The notes under the pieces: generated by a model
Databases searched by the model: none
Seen by the model: the letters and a program-made list of their open reading frames with translations, nothing else
Told to the model about the DNA's origin: nothing
Part shown: positions 31,913 through 41,095 of the stretch, one piece after another
Numbering within the stretch: position 1 is the stretch's first letter
Layout of the letters: the number at the start of each line of letters is the position of its first letter
Program-made: the position numbers and the translations under genes
NCBI GenBank assembly: GCA_009914555.1
Contig: WNDY01000012.1
Coordinates: forward strand, 24,721-88,720
Reading direction: 5' to 3'
Length of the DNA: 64,000 bases
Source: Xylophilus sp.
GTDB lineage: Bacteria > Pseudomonadota > Gammaproteobacteria > Burkholderiales > Burkholderiaceae_C

Positions 31913-33061
31913 TCACAGGGCCTGGGCCAGCCGCAACGACTCCGGCCGGCCGGGCGCGAGCCGCCGGCCCCAGGCCATGGTCGGCAGCTCGACCAGCCGG
32001 TGCACGGCGACGGCGGCGGCCACGACTACCGCCAGCGACAGCACCACGGCCGGCACGGCCGGCACACCGGCACCCGCCAGCCAGCGCAACAGCGCGAAGC
32101 CGGCGAGACAGTGCACGGCATAGAGCGGAAAGCTGATGCGCGCCAGCCAGTCCACCACCGGCTGCGGCCGGAAATGCGCGCGCAGCGCGTAGGCCGCGGC
32201 GAACACGCCGATGTTGAGCACGTAGACGTTGCTCACCAGCTGCACCTGCGCGCGCTGCGACGAATGCGTCCAGGCCGCGAGCGCCAGCGCAACCAACACC
32301 AGCGATCCGCCCGCCAGCATGCGCAGGCCGATGGCGCCGCGCAGGTGGTGGAAGAACAGCGTGCCGACCATCATGTACGGCAAGTAGACCAGCTCCGCGC
32401 CCAGCGCCGCGAGGTCGACGCCCGCGCGCGTGCCCAGCGGCGCGATCCAGAGGTTGAAGACCAGCACGGCTGCCGCGAACAGCACCAGCGGCACCGCCTT
32501 CGCGCGCGGCGCGACGGCGGCGATCAGCGCCATCGCCAGGTAGAACTTGAGTTCGATCGCCAGCGTCCAGTTCACCGGCTCCACGGTGCGCACGCCGGTG
32601 ACGGTGTGCGTCAGCAGCGCGTTGGCCGCGATGGTGTGCACGTCGAGCCCGAACGGCCGCTGCCAGTGGCGCGACGACAGCCACACCGCCGCGAGGCCGA
32701 TGGCGAAGCAGGCGAGCCAGGTCGGGTAGATGCGCAGCAGCCGCGCGAGCAAAAAGCGCCCGGGCGGCAGCCGCGCGAGCGACATCGGTATGACGAAGCC
32801 GCTGATCAGGAAGAACAGCGACACGCCGAACGGGCCGAAGCCGAACGCGTCCACCACGGCCGGCAGCCAGCGCGGCGCATCGTCCAGCGGCGGGGCGAAC
32901 ACCAGGCGCGCAACATGGTCGCGCCAGGCCCAGAAGCCGCCGCAGAGGTGGAAGAACACGACCGACAGCGCGGCCAGCGCGCGCAACTGGTCGGCGAAGA
33001 CGATCTTGGAGCCGCCGCTGGCAGCGGAGGGAGCCGGTGGCGTGGATGGACGAGACTCCAT
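31913..33061 (-). CDS. Acyltransferase 3 family membrane protein
   Basis: A 382-residue inner-membrane acyltransferase of the OafA/YrhL type that O-acetylates surface glycans or lipids. The N-terminus has QLRALAALSVVFFHLCGGFW with the conserved Arg and His, and about ten hydrophobic helices follow. The substrate is not visible. It stands alone, without neighbouring glycosyltransferases. Confidence 0.92.
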   Translation of the reverse strand: MESRPSTPPAPSAASGGSKIVFADQLRALAALSVVFFHLCGGFWAWRDHVARLVFAPPLDDAPRWLPAVVDAFGFGPFGVSLFFLISGFVIPMSLARLPPGRFLLARLLRIYPTWLACFAIGLAAVWLSSRHWQRPFGLDVHTIAANALLTHTVTGVRTVEPVNWTLAIELKFYLAMALIAAVAPRAKAVPLVLFAAAVLVFNLWIAPLGTRAGVDLAALGAELVYLPYMMVGTLFFHHLRGAIGLRMLAGGSLVLVALALAAWTHSSQRAQVQLVSNVYVLNIGVFAAAYALRAHFRPQPVVDWLARISFPLYAVHCLAGFALLRWLAGAGVPAVPAVVLSLAVVVAAAVAVHRLVELPTMAWGRRLAPGRPESLRLAQAL

Positions 33062-33117
33062 CCGGCCATTGCATCATCGGCCCGCCAATGGCTGGTGACG
33101 AGCCGTACACGCGCACG

Positions 33118-34005
33118 CTACCGCGCCAGCGCCGCGACGCCCGCAGCGATGCACAGCGCCCCCGCGATGCGCAGTCCACGGTCGCGCTCGCCGAGCAGGC
33201 GCCCGCCGAGCAGCGCGGCGAACAGCATCGACACTTCGCGCGCCGGCGCCACGTGGGACAGCGGCGCCTGCTGCATCGCATAGAGCACCAGCACATAAGC
33301 GATCGGGCTCACCGCGCCGACCGCGAGCGCGGGCTTCCACTGCAGCCGCCAGAGGCCGCGCGCCGCGGGCAGGTCGCGCAGCACCACCGGCAGCAGCAGG
33401 CCCAGGCGCAGCAGGTTGCCCATGTAGTCCACCAGGACCGGCGACATGCCCAGCACCTTGACCGCATAGCCGTCCACCACCGTATAGCCGGCGATGAAGG
33501 CGCCGGTCAGCAGGCCGTGGCCCACGCCCCTGCGCACGCGCTGGCGCGCGGCCGCGTCCTGCGAATGCCGCGCCGCCTGCCAGAGCGCCGGCCCGCCTGC
33601 GATCAGGAACACGCCGCCCACTACGCCCGCGATGCCGGCTGCGCCCAGGCCACTGAGGTGTTCGCCCGGCAGCAGCACTGCCGTGAGCGACGACAGCAGC
33701 GGCGCCGAACCGCGCGCGAGCGGATAGACCACGGTGAGATCGCCCACGCGGTAGCCGCGCAGCAGCACGATGTAGTAGAGGACGTGGAGCAGGCCGCTGG
33801 CCGCGACCACGGCCCATTCGGCCGCGCCCCACAGCGGCACCGCTTTGCGCCCGAGCCACCAGCCCAGCGGCGACCACACCAGCATGTTGCAGGCGGCGGT
33901 GAAGAAGGCGAAGCGCGCATCGCCGCCGGCCTTCTTGGCCACGAAGTTCCAGCCGGCGTGGATCAGCCCGGCCAGCAGGATGAGCGCGAAGGCGCCGGCG
34001 GCCAC
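33118..34005 (-). CDS. EamA/DMT family transporter
   Basis: A 295-residue membrane protein with ten hydrophobic segments in two repeats of five, typical of EamA drug/metabolite transporters. The N-terminus GLIHAGWNFVAKKAGGDARF is family-like. It begins 4 bp after the folE stop, so the pair may be co-transcribed. The cargo is unknown. Confidence 0.9.
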   Translation of the reverse strand: MAAGAFALILLAGLIHAGWNFVAKKAGGDARFAFFTAACNMLVWSPLGWWLGRKAVPLWGAAEWAVVAASGLLHVLYYIVLLRGYRVGDLTVVYPLARGSAPLLSSLTAVLLPGEHLSGLGAAGIAGVVGGVFLIAGGPALWQAARHSQDAAARQRVRRGVGHGLLTGAFIAGYTVVDGYAVKVLGMSPVLVDYMGNLLRLGLLLPVVLRDLPAARGLWRLQWKPALAVGAVSPIAYVLVLYAMQQAPLSHVAPAREVSMLFAALLGGRLLGERDRGLRIAGALCIAAGVAALAR

Positions 34006-34009
34006 TGCG

Positions 34010-34765
34010 TCAGCGGTTGTTGCCGCCGTTGCGCGGGATCAGCGCGAGGAATTCGCGGCGCAGGGCCGGGTCCTTGAGGAAGGCGCCGCGCATGACCGAG
34101 TTGATCATGCGGCTGTCCATCTCGCGCACGCCGCGCCAGGACATGCAGAAGTGGCTGGCTTCCATCACGATGGCCAGGCCGTCGGGCTGGGTCTTCCTCT
34201 CGATCAGGTCGGCCAGCTGGATGACGGCCTCTTCCTGGATCTGCGGGCGGTTCATCAACCAATCCACCAGGCGTGCGTACTTCGACAGGCCGATCACGTT
34301 GGTGTGCTGGTTGGGCAGCACGCCGATCCAGATCTTGCCGATGACCGGGCAGAAGTGGTGGCTGCAGGCGCTGCGCACCGTGATCGGGCCGACGATCATC
34401 AGTTCGTTGAGGTGTTCGGCGTTCGGGAATTCGGTGATCGCCGGCGCATCGACGTAGCGGCCGCGAAAGACCTCGCCCAGGTACATCTTGGCTACGCGGC
34501 GCGCGGTGTCGCGGGTGTTGTGGTCGGAGGCGGTGTCGATCACCAGGCTGTCGAGCACGCCCTGCATCTTGGCCTCGACCTCGTCGAGCAGGCGATCGAG
34601 TTCGCCGGGTTCGATGAACCCGGCGATGTTGTCATTGGCGTTGAAGCGTTTCTGTGCCGCCTTCAGCCGCTCGCGGATCTTCACCGAGACGGGCACGCCT
34701 TCATCGCCTGCCGGCTGGGCGGGCGCAGGTGCCGGGCTGCCGGCTTCTTCCACATGTCTGAGCAT
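34010..34765 (-). CDS. folE: GTP cyclohydrolase I
   Basis: FolE converts GTP to dihydroneopterin triphosphate, opening folate synthesis. The 251-residue protein has zinc and catalytic residues in SACSHHFCPVIGK and the C-terminal SHFCMSWRGVRE segment. An N-terminal extension of about 35 residues (Ala/Pro-rich) precedes the domain. It is separated by 45 bp from the PiuC-type gene and by 4 bp from the EamA gene. Confidence 0.95.
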   Translation of the reverse strand: MLRHVEEAGSPAPAPAQPAGDEGVPVSVKIRERLKAAQKRFNANDNIAGFIEPGELDRLLDEVEAKMQGVLDSLVIDTASDHNTRDTARRVAKMYLGEVFRGRYVDAPAITEFPNAEHLNELMIVGPITVRSACSHHFCPVIGKIWIGVLPNQHTNVIGLSKYARLVDWLMNRPQIQEEAVIQLADLIERKTQPDGLAIVMEASHFCMSWRGVREMDSRMINSVMRGAFLKDPALRREFLALIPRNGGNNR

Positions 34766-34810
34766 CGCACGATGGTAGCAGCGATGCCCCAGCGGCGCGG
34801 CGCGGGGGAA

Positions 34811-35491
34811 TCAGGTGTCGGACCACATCCGCAGCAGGTTGTGGTACTGGCCGGTGAGGGCCACGGTCTCCTCGGTCTCGCCGAGGCGCGCGCGGAGTTG
34901 CTGGATGGTCTGGTCCAGCTCGAACAGCAGGCGGCGGCGTTCGGTGTCGCGCACCAGGCTCTGCAGCCAGAAGAAGGCGCTGGTGCGGGCGCCGCGCGTG
35001 ACCGGCTCCACGCGGTGCAGGCTGGTGGACGGATAGAGGATCAGGTCGCCCGCGGGCAGCCTGACTTCGTGCGTGCCGTAGGTGTCGACGATGACGAGGT
35101 CGCCGCCGTCGTAGTCCCCGGGCTCGGTGAGGAAGAGGGTGCACGACAGGTCGGTGCGCAGCCGGGTCGCGGTGCCCGGCAGGTTGCGGATGGAGCCGTC
35201 CACATGCAGGCCGTAGTGCTCGCCGCCTTCGTAGCGGTTGAACAGCGGCGGCACGATGCGCAGCGGCAGCGCGGCGGCGAAGAAGAGCGGATGGCGTGCC
35301 AGCGCAGCCAGGATCCGGTCGCCGAGCTGGCGGGCCAGCGGTGAATCCTCGGGCAGCTGGCGGTTGTGCTTGACGCGCGCGCCCTGCGCGCCGACGGTGG
35401 CACGGCCGTCGCTCCAGTCGGCGGCGTCGAGCGCGGCGCGGAATTCGGCCACTTGGGCGGGGGCGAGGATCGCGGGGATGTGGAGGAGCAT
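34811..35491 (-). CDS. piuC: PKHD-type Fe(II)/2-oxoglutarate hydroxylase (PiuC/YbiX)
   Basis: A 226-residue dioxygenase found beside siderophore receptors. The double-stranded beta-helix iron triad is visible: His96 and Asp98 (GLHVDGS) and His159 (STSLHR), with the 2-oxoglutarate arginine near 166-169. It is downstream of the TonB receptor on the same strand, the pairing seen in fiu-ybiX. Between them lies a large perfect inverted repeat that may tune expression. Confidence 0.95.
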   Translation of the reverse strand: MLLHIPAILAPAQVAEFRAALDAADWSDGRATVGAQGARVKHNRQLPEDSPLARQLGDRILAALARHPLFFAAALPLRIVPPLFNRYEGGEHYGLHVDGSIRNLPGTATRLRTDLSCTLFLTEPGDYDGGDLVIVDTYGTHEVRLPAGDLILYPSTSLHRVEPVTRGARTSAFFWLQSLVRDTERRRLLFELDQTIQQLRARLGETEETVALTGQYHNLLRMWSDT

Positions 35492-35521
35492 GTTGGGCCA
35501 GGGGCTGGGGGCGAGGTGTAT

Positions 35522-35584
35522 ACCCTCGGGGTATGTTCTTGTGGCGGTGGAATTGCAGGCAGTGGGGCGGTATACCCCGAGGGT
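35522..35584. repeat. Large inverted repeat of the intergenic family between receptor and piuC
   Basis: ACCCTCGGGGTAT (35522-35534) and ATACCCCGAGGGT (35572-35584) are perfect 13-bp inverted arms around a 37-nt loop. Each arm is itself near-palindromic (ATACCC TCG GGGTAT at 35520-35534). It could form a stable transcript hairpin between the receptor and hydroxylase genes. Confidence 0.75.
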
Positions 35585-35626
35585 CTTCTGCGCTGGTTCG
35601 AGCCCCCGGCCTTCAGCCCCTTTCTG

Positions 35627-37978
35627 TCAGAAAGTCAGATTCGCCGTCAGCCGCGCCGAACGCGCGATGCCTGGCGTGTAGCGGTAGCCGCTCTTGTTGA
35701 TCGCGGCCACATAGTCCTTGTCGGCCAGGTTGAAGACGTTGAGCTGCAGGTCCAGGTTCTTGTTGACATGGTAGGAAGTCATCGCGTCGAACACCCAGTA
35801 CGCGTCGGTGTAGGCCGGCGTGCCCACGGCGCCGTCGGTGCCGCGGCGCAGCTTGCCGGCAAAGCGCGCGCCGCCGCCGACCGTCACGCCGAACGGCAGG
35901 CGGTAGGTGGTCCACAGGGTGAAGGCACTCTTGGGCGTGTACGACAGGCCGTCGGTGCCGTCGGCGTTCTTGACCGTGCCGCTCAGGATCTTGGTGTCCA
36001 TGACGGTGTAGCCGGTGCTGATCGTCCAGTCGTGGGTGAGCGCGCCGACGGCGGCGAACTCCAGGCCCTGCACGCGCTTTCTGCCGGTCTGCAGGTAGTT
36101 CGACGCGTTGGTCGGGTCGACCTCGATGTCGTTGCTGACCGTGGTGCGGTAGGCCGCGGCGGTCAGGGCCAGACGCTTGTCGAGAACGTCCCACTTGGTG
36201 CCGACCTCGTAGGTCCTGGCCTTCTGCGGGTCGAACTTCGGGTTGGCGGCGCTGTTGGCCGCGGCGCTCAGCTGGTTGTTGGCGCCGCCGGGCGGCTGGG
36301 CCGAGGTGGCCGCGAGCGCGTAGACGCTGCCGTTGTGCGCGGGCTTGAAGACCAGGCCGAGCTTGCCGCTGACCAGCGTGTCGGACACCGACAGCGACGA
36401 GGGCGTGAGCGTGCCGGCCGGCAGCGCAGCCTGGGTCACCGCGTCGAAGTCGGTCTTGTAGTGGTCCACGCGCACGCCGCCGGTGAGCTGCCACTGCGGG
36501 CTGAACTTGAGCGTATCGAAGGCATAGGCCGCCACCGTGTCGGTCTGCCCCTTGGACCAGGTGCCGTTGGCGATGCGGCGGAAGCCGCTCACGTTCGGGT
36601 TCGGGTTGTACAGGTTGGCCGCGGGCCAGGCGCCGGCTGGCGCATAGGTGGTGCTGATGCCGGCGAAGCCCTGGCCGTAGTAGCCGAGGTTGGTCTGCTC
36701 CTCGCGCGAGAGTTCCAGGCCAGTGCTCAGGTCGTGCTGGATGCCGCCGGTGGCGAGCGCGGCCGTCACGTTGGTCTGGTTGACCACGATGCGGTTGACC
36801 TGGTTGACATTGGTCGGCAGGTTGCGCGTCACCGTCCAGGTCGAGGGGTCGGACGGGTTGGGCGTGGCCAGGAAGGCCGAGGCGGCCGTCAGCGCGGCGG
36901 CCGTGGGCGCCGGGTAGCCGCCGAGCATGAACGAGGTCAGGCTGTAGTCGTTGTGGATGCGGCCCACGCGCGTGGTGTTGCGCAGCTTGAGGTCGGGCGA
37001 GAAGTCGTGCTCGATGCGCAGCGTGGCCTGGTCGGCCTGGACCTTGGCGAAGTCGGACGTGGTGCCGTAGAAATTGCGCGAATCGACGCGCGCGGCGCTG
37101 TTCAGGAAGGTGCGTCGCGCGCCGTAGGCCAGCGCGTCGGGCGTGGTGTAGCCGGGCAGGCCGATGGTGGGCACGCCGCCGTCGGGGATGTTGTCCTGCT
37201 CGATGTGCAGCAGGTTGACGATCACGCGGGTGGGCGTGTCCAGGCCGAAGGCGATCGACGGCGCGATGCCGCGGCGGCGGTTGCGCACCACGTCGCGGCC
37301 GGCCACGCCGGAGTCGTCGTCCACTACGTTGAGGCGCAGGGCGGCGCCGGGGTAGCCCGACAGGGTCTTGTTCCAGTCGGCGGTGGCGCGCTTGTAGCTG
37401 GCGCTGCCGGCGCCGAGCGAGGCCGAGAAGCTGTCGTCCAGCGTGGGCTGCTTGCTGACCAGGTTGATCGCGCCCGACGGCGCGGTGCGGCCGTTGTCGG
37501 TGCCGGCCGGGCCCTTGACGACCTCGACCTGCTGGATGTTGAACACGTCGCGCGAGATGGCGCCGATGTCGCGCACGCCGTCGACGAAGATGCTGCTGGA
37601 GCTGTCGAAGCCGCGCATGTAGATGGCGTCGCCGGTACTGGTGCTGCCGTTCTCGCCGAGGAAGAAGGTGCTGGCTCCCGGCGTGTTGCGCAGCGCCTCG
37701 GTCAGCGTGGTGGCGGTCTGCTCGCGCAGCACCTGCTCCTTGATGACCGAGACGGTCTGCGGCGTGTCCACCAGCGGCTGGGTGAACTTCGGCGACGAGA
37801 CGGTCTCGGCGCGGTAGAGGTCCTGCGTGGCCTGGACCTTGACCTCGCCCAGCGTGCCGCCGGAGGACGGTTGCGCCTGGGCCGGCGCGGCCAGGGCCAT
37901 CAGCGCGGCCGCGGCGGCGCCGGCCGTGCGCGGCGCACCGTGCCTGCGGCTCTTGATATAGGTGTTTTTCTGCGTCAT
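35627..37978 (-). CDS. TonB-dependent siderophore receptor (Fiu/catecholate type)
   Basis: A 783-residue outer-membrane receptor. The start at 37978 (MTQKNTYIKSRRHG) gives a signal peptide ending LAAPAQA. A plug domain follows with the TonB-box region and VVKGPAGTDNGRTAPSGAINLVSKQP, then a 22-strand barrel ending in aromatic TANLTF. The sequence resembles Fiu-type catecholate siderophore receptors, which pair with PiuC/YbiX. A Fur-like box lies upstream. The exact ligand is not determinable. Confidence 0.94.
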   Translation of the reverse strand: MTQKNTYIKSRRHGAPRTAGAAAAALMALAAPAQAQPSSGGTLGEVKVQATQDLYRAETVSSPKFTQPLVDTPQTVSVIKEQVLREQTATTLTEALRNTPGASTFFLGENGSTSTGDAIYMRGFDSSSSIFVDGVRDIGAISRDVFNIQQVEVVKGPAGTDNGRTAPSGAINLVSKQPTLDDSFSASLGAGSASYKRATADWNKTLSGYPGAALRLNVVDDDSGVAGRDVVRNRRRGIAPSIAFGLDTPTRVIVNLLHIEQDNIPDGGVPTIGLPGYTTPDALAYGARRTFLNSAARVDSRNFYGTTSDFAKVQADQATLRIEHDFSPDLKLRNTTRVGRIHNDYSLTSFMLGGYPAPTAAALTAASAFLATPNPSDPSTWTVTRNLPTNVNQVNRIVVNQTNVTAALATGGIQHDLSTGLELSREEQTNLGYYGQGFAGISTTYAPAGAWPAANLYNPNPNVSGFRRIANGTWSKGQTDTVAAYAFDTLKFSPQWQLTGGVRVDHYKTDFDAVTQAALPAGTLTPSSLSVSDTLVSGKLGLVFKPAHNGSVYALAATSAQPPGGANNQLSAAANSAANPKFDPQKARTYEVGTKWDVLDKRLALTAAAYRTTVSNDIEVDPTNASNYLQTGRKRVQGLEFAAVGALTHDWTISTGYTVMDTKILSGTVKNADGTDGLSYTPKSAFTLWTTYRLPFGVTVGGGARFAGKLRRGTDGAVGTPAYTDAYWVFDAMTSYHVNKNLDLQLNVFNLADKDYVAAINKSGYRYTPGIARSARLTANLTF

Positions 37979-38145
37979 GACGGTTGGAAGGGAACGGAAA
38001 CGGGACGGGCCTCTGGCTGGGCAGTCCTGTGCCGTCATGGCAGGCAGTTTGCGTGGCTGAAGGTCAATGGAGCCCCGCCGTCCTTCGGGACGCGGCTGCT
38101 TTCAGCGAAGCGGCCGGGTCGCGAGCACGACGGCAGGCCGGTGAA

Positions 38146-38160
38146 TGGTATGTATTCTCA
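38146..38160 (-). promoter_or_regulatory. Fur box-like site upstream of the siderophore receptor
   Basis: The minus-strand TGAGAATACATACCA matches the 7-1-7 Fur consensus TGATAATnATTATCA at 10 of 14 defined positions. It lies 168 bp before the receptor start, far for a promoter unless the leader is long. Inferred iron control. Confidence 0.5.
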
Positions 38161-38255
38161 TTCTGAGTGGAAAGTGAATTGATACATTCATCCTGGATTC
38201 AGTCGATTTCTTGTTGCGTCAAGGCAACGTTCAAATACCGCGCAAGCGTTGGTGT

Positions 38256-38317
38256 GGGAGTATATTTCGATAGCGCATGACAGTAGTGCGCTTTGTGACA
38301 TTACCCCTCGGGGTAAT
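38256..38317. repeat. Intergenic repeat family copy with palindromic end
   Basis: A 62-bp element, from GGGAGTATA (38256-38264) to the palindrome ATTACCCC TC GGGGTAAT (38300-38317). The interior has GCGCATGACAGTAGTGCGC, a hairpin. It ends 6 bp before the stop of the Crp-type gene. Confidence 0.6.
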
Positions 38318-38323
38318 GCATGG

Positions 38324-39088
38324 TCACACCAGCGGCACCTGCTGCATCGGCCGGTCGTAGTACTCGGCCAGCCGCGCGAGCGCCCGCGGGTTGATGAGCC
38401 GCAGGCGGCCGGCGCTGATTTCGTGCAGGCCCAGCAGCGCGAGGCGGCGCAGCGTCTTGTTGGTGTGCACCAGCGACAGTCCCAGCGCGTCGGCGATGTG
38501 CTGCTGGGTGACCGGGAAAGTCACCGCGCCGTTCTCGTCGGCCAGGCCCAGGCGCGCCAGGCGACGGTGCAGGTGCAGCAGCAGCATGGCCACGCGTTCG
38601 GTCGCGTTGCGGCGGCCGGCCGTCAGCAGGTTGTCGTCGACCATGCTCTCCTCGCGCGCGGCCAGCCAGGTCACGCTGTAGCCCAACCGCGCATGGGCGC
38701 GGAACATGTTCCACAGGCCGTCGCCGGGGAACACGCAGAGCGAGCATTCGGTGATCGTGTCCACGCCGTGCTGGGCTGCTTCGCAGACCTCCTGCTGCAG
38801 GCCGATCAGGTCGCCGGGCAGCAGGAAGTTGAGGATCTGGCGGCGTCCGTCCGACAGCGTCTTGTAGCGAAAGGCCATGCCCGAATACAGCGTGTAGAGC
38901 CGCTCGTGCGTCTGGCGCTCGCGGATCAGCGTGCTCGACGGCGGGATGATCACGGTGCCGCTGCGGTACGACTGAACGAACTCCAGTTCCTCCGGCGTCG
39001 CCGGACTGAAGCAGGTGGTTTCGCGCAGTGCGCATTCGGCGCACCGGGCAGTGGGCGGAACACCCTTGGCGGCACTGGGGCTATGCAT
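38324..39088 (-). CDS. Crp/Fnr family transcriptional regulator with N-terminal cysteine cluster
   Basis: A 254-residue cyclic-nucleotide-fold regulator. The N-terminus has Cys16, Cys19 and Cys26 (CAECALRETTC, C-x2-C-x6-C), like FNR cluster ligands but with a spacing different from E. coli FNR (x5). Further cysteines are at 102, 115 and 118. The HTH is near 185-210 (QQHIADALGLSLVHTNKTLRRL). The spacing and cysteines suggest oxygen, Fe-S or redox sensing, by inference. A GTCATATGAC palindrome lies 33-42 bp upstream of its start. Confidence 0.9.
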   Translation of the reverse strand: MHSPSAAKGVPPTARCAECALRETTCFSPATPEELEFVQSYRSGTVIIPPSSTLIRERQTHERLYTLYSGMAFRYKTLSDGRRQILNFLLPGDLIGLQQEVCEAAQHGVDTITECSLCVFPGDGLWNMFRAHARLGYSVTWLAAREESMVDDNLLTAGRRNATERVAMLLLHLHRRLARLGLADENGAVTFPVTQQHIADALGLSLVHTNKTLRRLALLGLHEISAGRLRLINPRALARLAEYYDRPMQQVPLV

Positions 39089-39117
39089 GGTCGGCGGCGA
39101 TTCTAGAGTTGCAACCC

Positions 39118-39133
39118 TATGTCATATGACATA
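39118..39133. promoter_or_regulatory. 16-bp perfect palindrome upstream of the Crp/Fnr gene
   Basis: TATGTCATATGACATA, perfect. Its core GTCATATGAC (39121-39130) is identical to the site at the GntR gene start (41921-41930). Likely the same regulator binds both. Confidence 0.6.
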
Positions 39134-39228
39134 GACGCAGGGTATGCCGCGAGCCTTATTCGCTGTCGGCCATCTTCGTCATCTGCGGCGATGGAAACGG
39201 CCGTCCACGTGCCGGCGCCGGCCCTAGT

Positions 39229-41094
39229 TCAGGCGGCGGCGGACGTCTTGCGCGCCGCGCCCGGCAGCCGGAGTTCCACCACCGTGCCGCACTCGCCGCC
39301 GGCATGGCTGCGCACTTCCAGGCTCGCGCCGATGCGCCCGGCGCGCAGCCGCATGCCGGCCAAGCCGCGGCCGCCCAGGCGCCGTGCCGGCTCGGCGAAG
39401 CCGCGGCCGTCGTCGGCCACGCGGATCAGCACGCGGTGGTCGCCGCCGATGCGCGCCGAGACCTCGATGCGCCGTGCCCCGGCGTGCTGGAGCGCGTTGT
39501 GCAGCGCCTCCTGCACGATGCGCAGCACGGCCAGCGCGCTCTGCGGCGGCAGGCCCGAGAGCCCGGGCAGCGGCGCCATGTCCCAGACGAGCTGGATGCC
39601 CAGCGCCTCCAGCCGCGGCTCCAGGCGAAAACGCAGGTTGCCCAGCAGCGGCAGCAGGTCGTCCTGCGCCGTATGGTCGAGCGAATCGATGATGAGGCGC
39701 AGGTCGAGCAGCGCCTCCTCGATGGCGCGGGCCAGCTCGGCGCGGTCGCTTCTGGGCGTACGCGCCAGCCGCAGCGCGGTGGCGAGCTGGGCGCCCATGC
39801 CGTCGTGCATGTCCTGCAGGATGCGGCCGCGCTCGGCGGCGATGACCTCCTGCTGGGCGCGCGCGCTTTCCTCGCGGTCGAGGATGAAGCGCTCGGCGAA
39901 CACGTAGAGCATCACCATGCAGAAGGGCAGCGAGCTGGCGATGGTCCAGCGGAAGGTGTCCCAGGGCAGCAGGTCCTGCAGCAGCAGGTTGGAGTGCATG
40001 ATCGCCGCCACCCACAGCGCCGCCGCGGCGCCCAGCGCCAGCAGCTTGGCCGAGCGTTCCCGCCAGGCGCGGTGCAGCAGCAGGCCGGCGACCGCGCCGC
40101 GCAGCACCAGATGCGGCCAGGTCAGCAGCCAGAGCCCGTCGCTGGCACCCTCGACCGCCGCGATGGCCAGGGCCGCCACGACCGTGGCCGCCGATACCGC
40201 ATGCAGCAGCGGCAGGAACCACGGCAGCCGCACGCGCGCATAGCGGTAGCCGGCCACGCACAGCAGCCAGTACATCACCATGCTGACCACCAGCCGCAGC
40301 GCCTGCTGGCCGCCGGCCGACAGCGGAAGCCCGGGCGCGAGGAAGGCTGCGAGCGTCACCACCGCAGCCAGCAGCAGGGTGGAAATCAGCGAGAAGCCCC
40401 GCTCGCGCCGGGTGTAGGCCAGCAGCGCGCAGAGGGTGCCCGCGACCAGCACCATGACCACATACGAGGCCATCACCTGCACCAAATAGCGCACCAGCCA
40501 GCGCGGGTAGAGCAGGTCGGCCGGCCCGAGCGTCACGGCCGAGATGCCGCTGTGCACGCGGGCGTCGCCCTGCAGCTGCACCTCCAGCAGGTTGGTGCCG
40601 GCCCGGAACAGGCCGGAGGGCAACACGATGTAGATCGGCGTCTCGTTCTGCGCCGGCTGGCTCTCCCGGCCCTGCAGGTCGAATTCCACGCCCGGGTTGA
40701 GCAGCGAGCCGTTGAGGTAGAGCTGCCCGACCAGCCGCAGCCGCGGCAGGTATAGCGCCAGGGGCTGGCTGGGCGGCGCGTCGAGCGCGATGCGCATGCG
40801 GTACCAGGCGAAGCCGGTCTGCCGCGGCGCGCGCACGTACCAGTTGTCCGGCAGCTCCACCGCCTGCCAGCCGTCGGCGGGCGGCGTGGCCGTCGGTGCG
40901 TTTGCGGGGGCGAGCGCGAACTCGGCGCGGGTGATGCGCAGCAGCCGCGGGTTGCCCTCGTCGGCGGCCTCGGCCTGCCGTCCGGCCAGGATGCCGAGCC
41001 AGACGCACAGCGCGATCAGCGGCACGACCGACCAGCCGGCCAGCAGCGCCGGCCAGCGCGCGGCGCGCAGGCTGGCGGGCGGCGGCGCGGCCAC
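39229..41094 (-). CDS. Orphan sensor histidine kinase, 7TM-DISM type
   Basis: A 621-residue membrane sensor. A GTG start at 41094, one base after the GntR stop, gives a membrane anchor (ALLAGWSVVPLIALCVWLGI), then a periplasmic 7TMR-DISM extracellular domain (about 45-210, carbohydrate-binding fold in the family), seven membrane helices (about 215-400), a HisKA_3 dimerisation box with DMHDGMGAQLA, and a HATPase_c with ADDGRGF. NarL-type kinases pair with LuxR regulators, but none is next to it. The order suggests it senses sugar acids or a related signal with the GntR regulon. Confidence 0.88.
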   Translation of the reverse strand: MAAPPPASLRAARWPALLAGWSVVPLIALCVWLGILAGRQAEAADEGNPRLLRITRAEFALAPANAPTATPPADGWQAVELPDNWYVRAPRQTGFAWYRMRIALDAPPSQPLALYLPRLRLVGQLYLNGSLLNPGVEFDLQGRESQPAQNETPIYIVLPSGLFRAGTNLLEVQLQGDARVHSGISAVTLGPADLLYPRWLVRYLVQVMASYVVMVLVAGTLCALLAYTRRERGFSLISTLLLAAVVTLAAFLAPGLPLSAGGQQALRLVVSMVMYWLLCVAGYRYARVRLPWFLPLLHAVSAATVVAALAIAAVEGASDGLWLLTWPHLVLRGAVAGLLLHRAWRERSAKLLALGAAAALWVAAIMHSNLLLQDLLPWDTFRWTIASSLPFCMVMLYVFAERFILDREESARAQQEVIAAERGRILQDMHDGMGAQLATALRLARTPRSDRAELARAIEEALLDLRLIIDSLDHTAQDDLLPLLGNLRFRLEPRLEALGIQLVWDMAPLPGLSGLPPQSALAVLRIVQEALHNALQHAGARRIEVSARIGGDHRVLIRVADDGRGFAEPARRLGGRGLAGMRLRAGRIGASLEVRSHAGGECGTVVELRLPGAARKTSAAA

Positions 41095-41095
41095 G

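Larger units (their letters stand above)
37979..38323. other. 345-bp non-coding spacer upstream of the receptor gene
   Basis: No convincing gene in either strand. It carries a Fur-like box (38146-38160) and a repeat copy (38256-38317) next to the Crp-type gene stop. The middle part is relatively AT-rich compared with the window. Confidence 0.7.
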
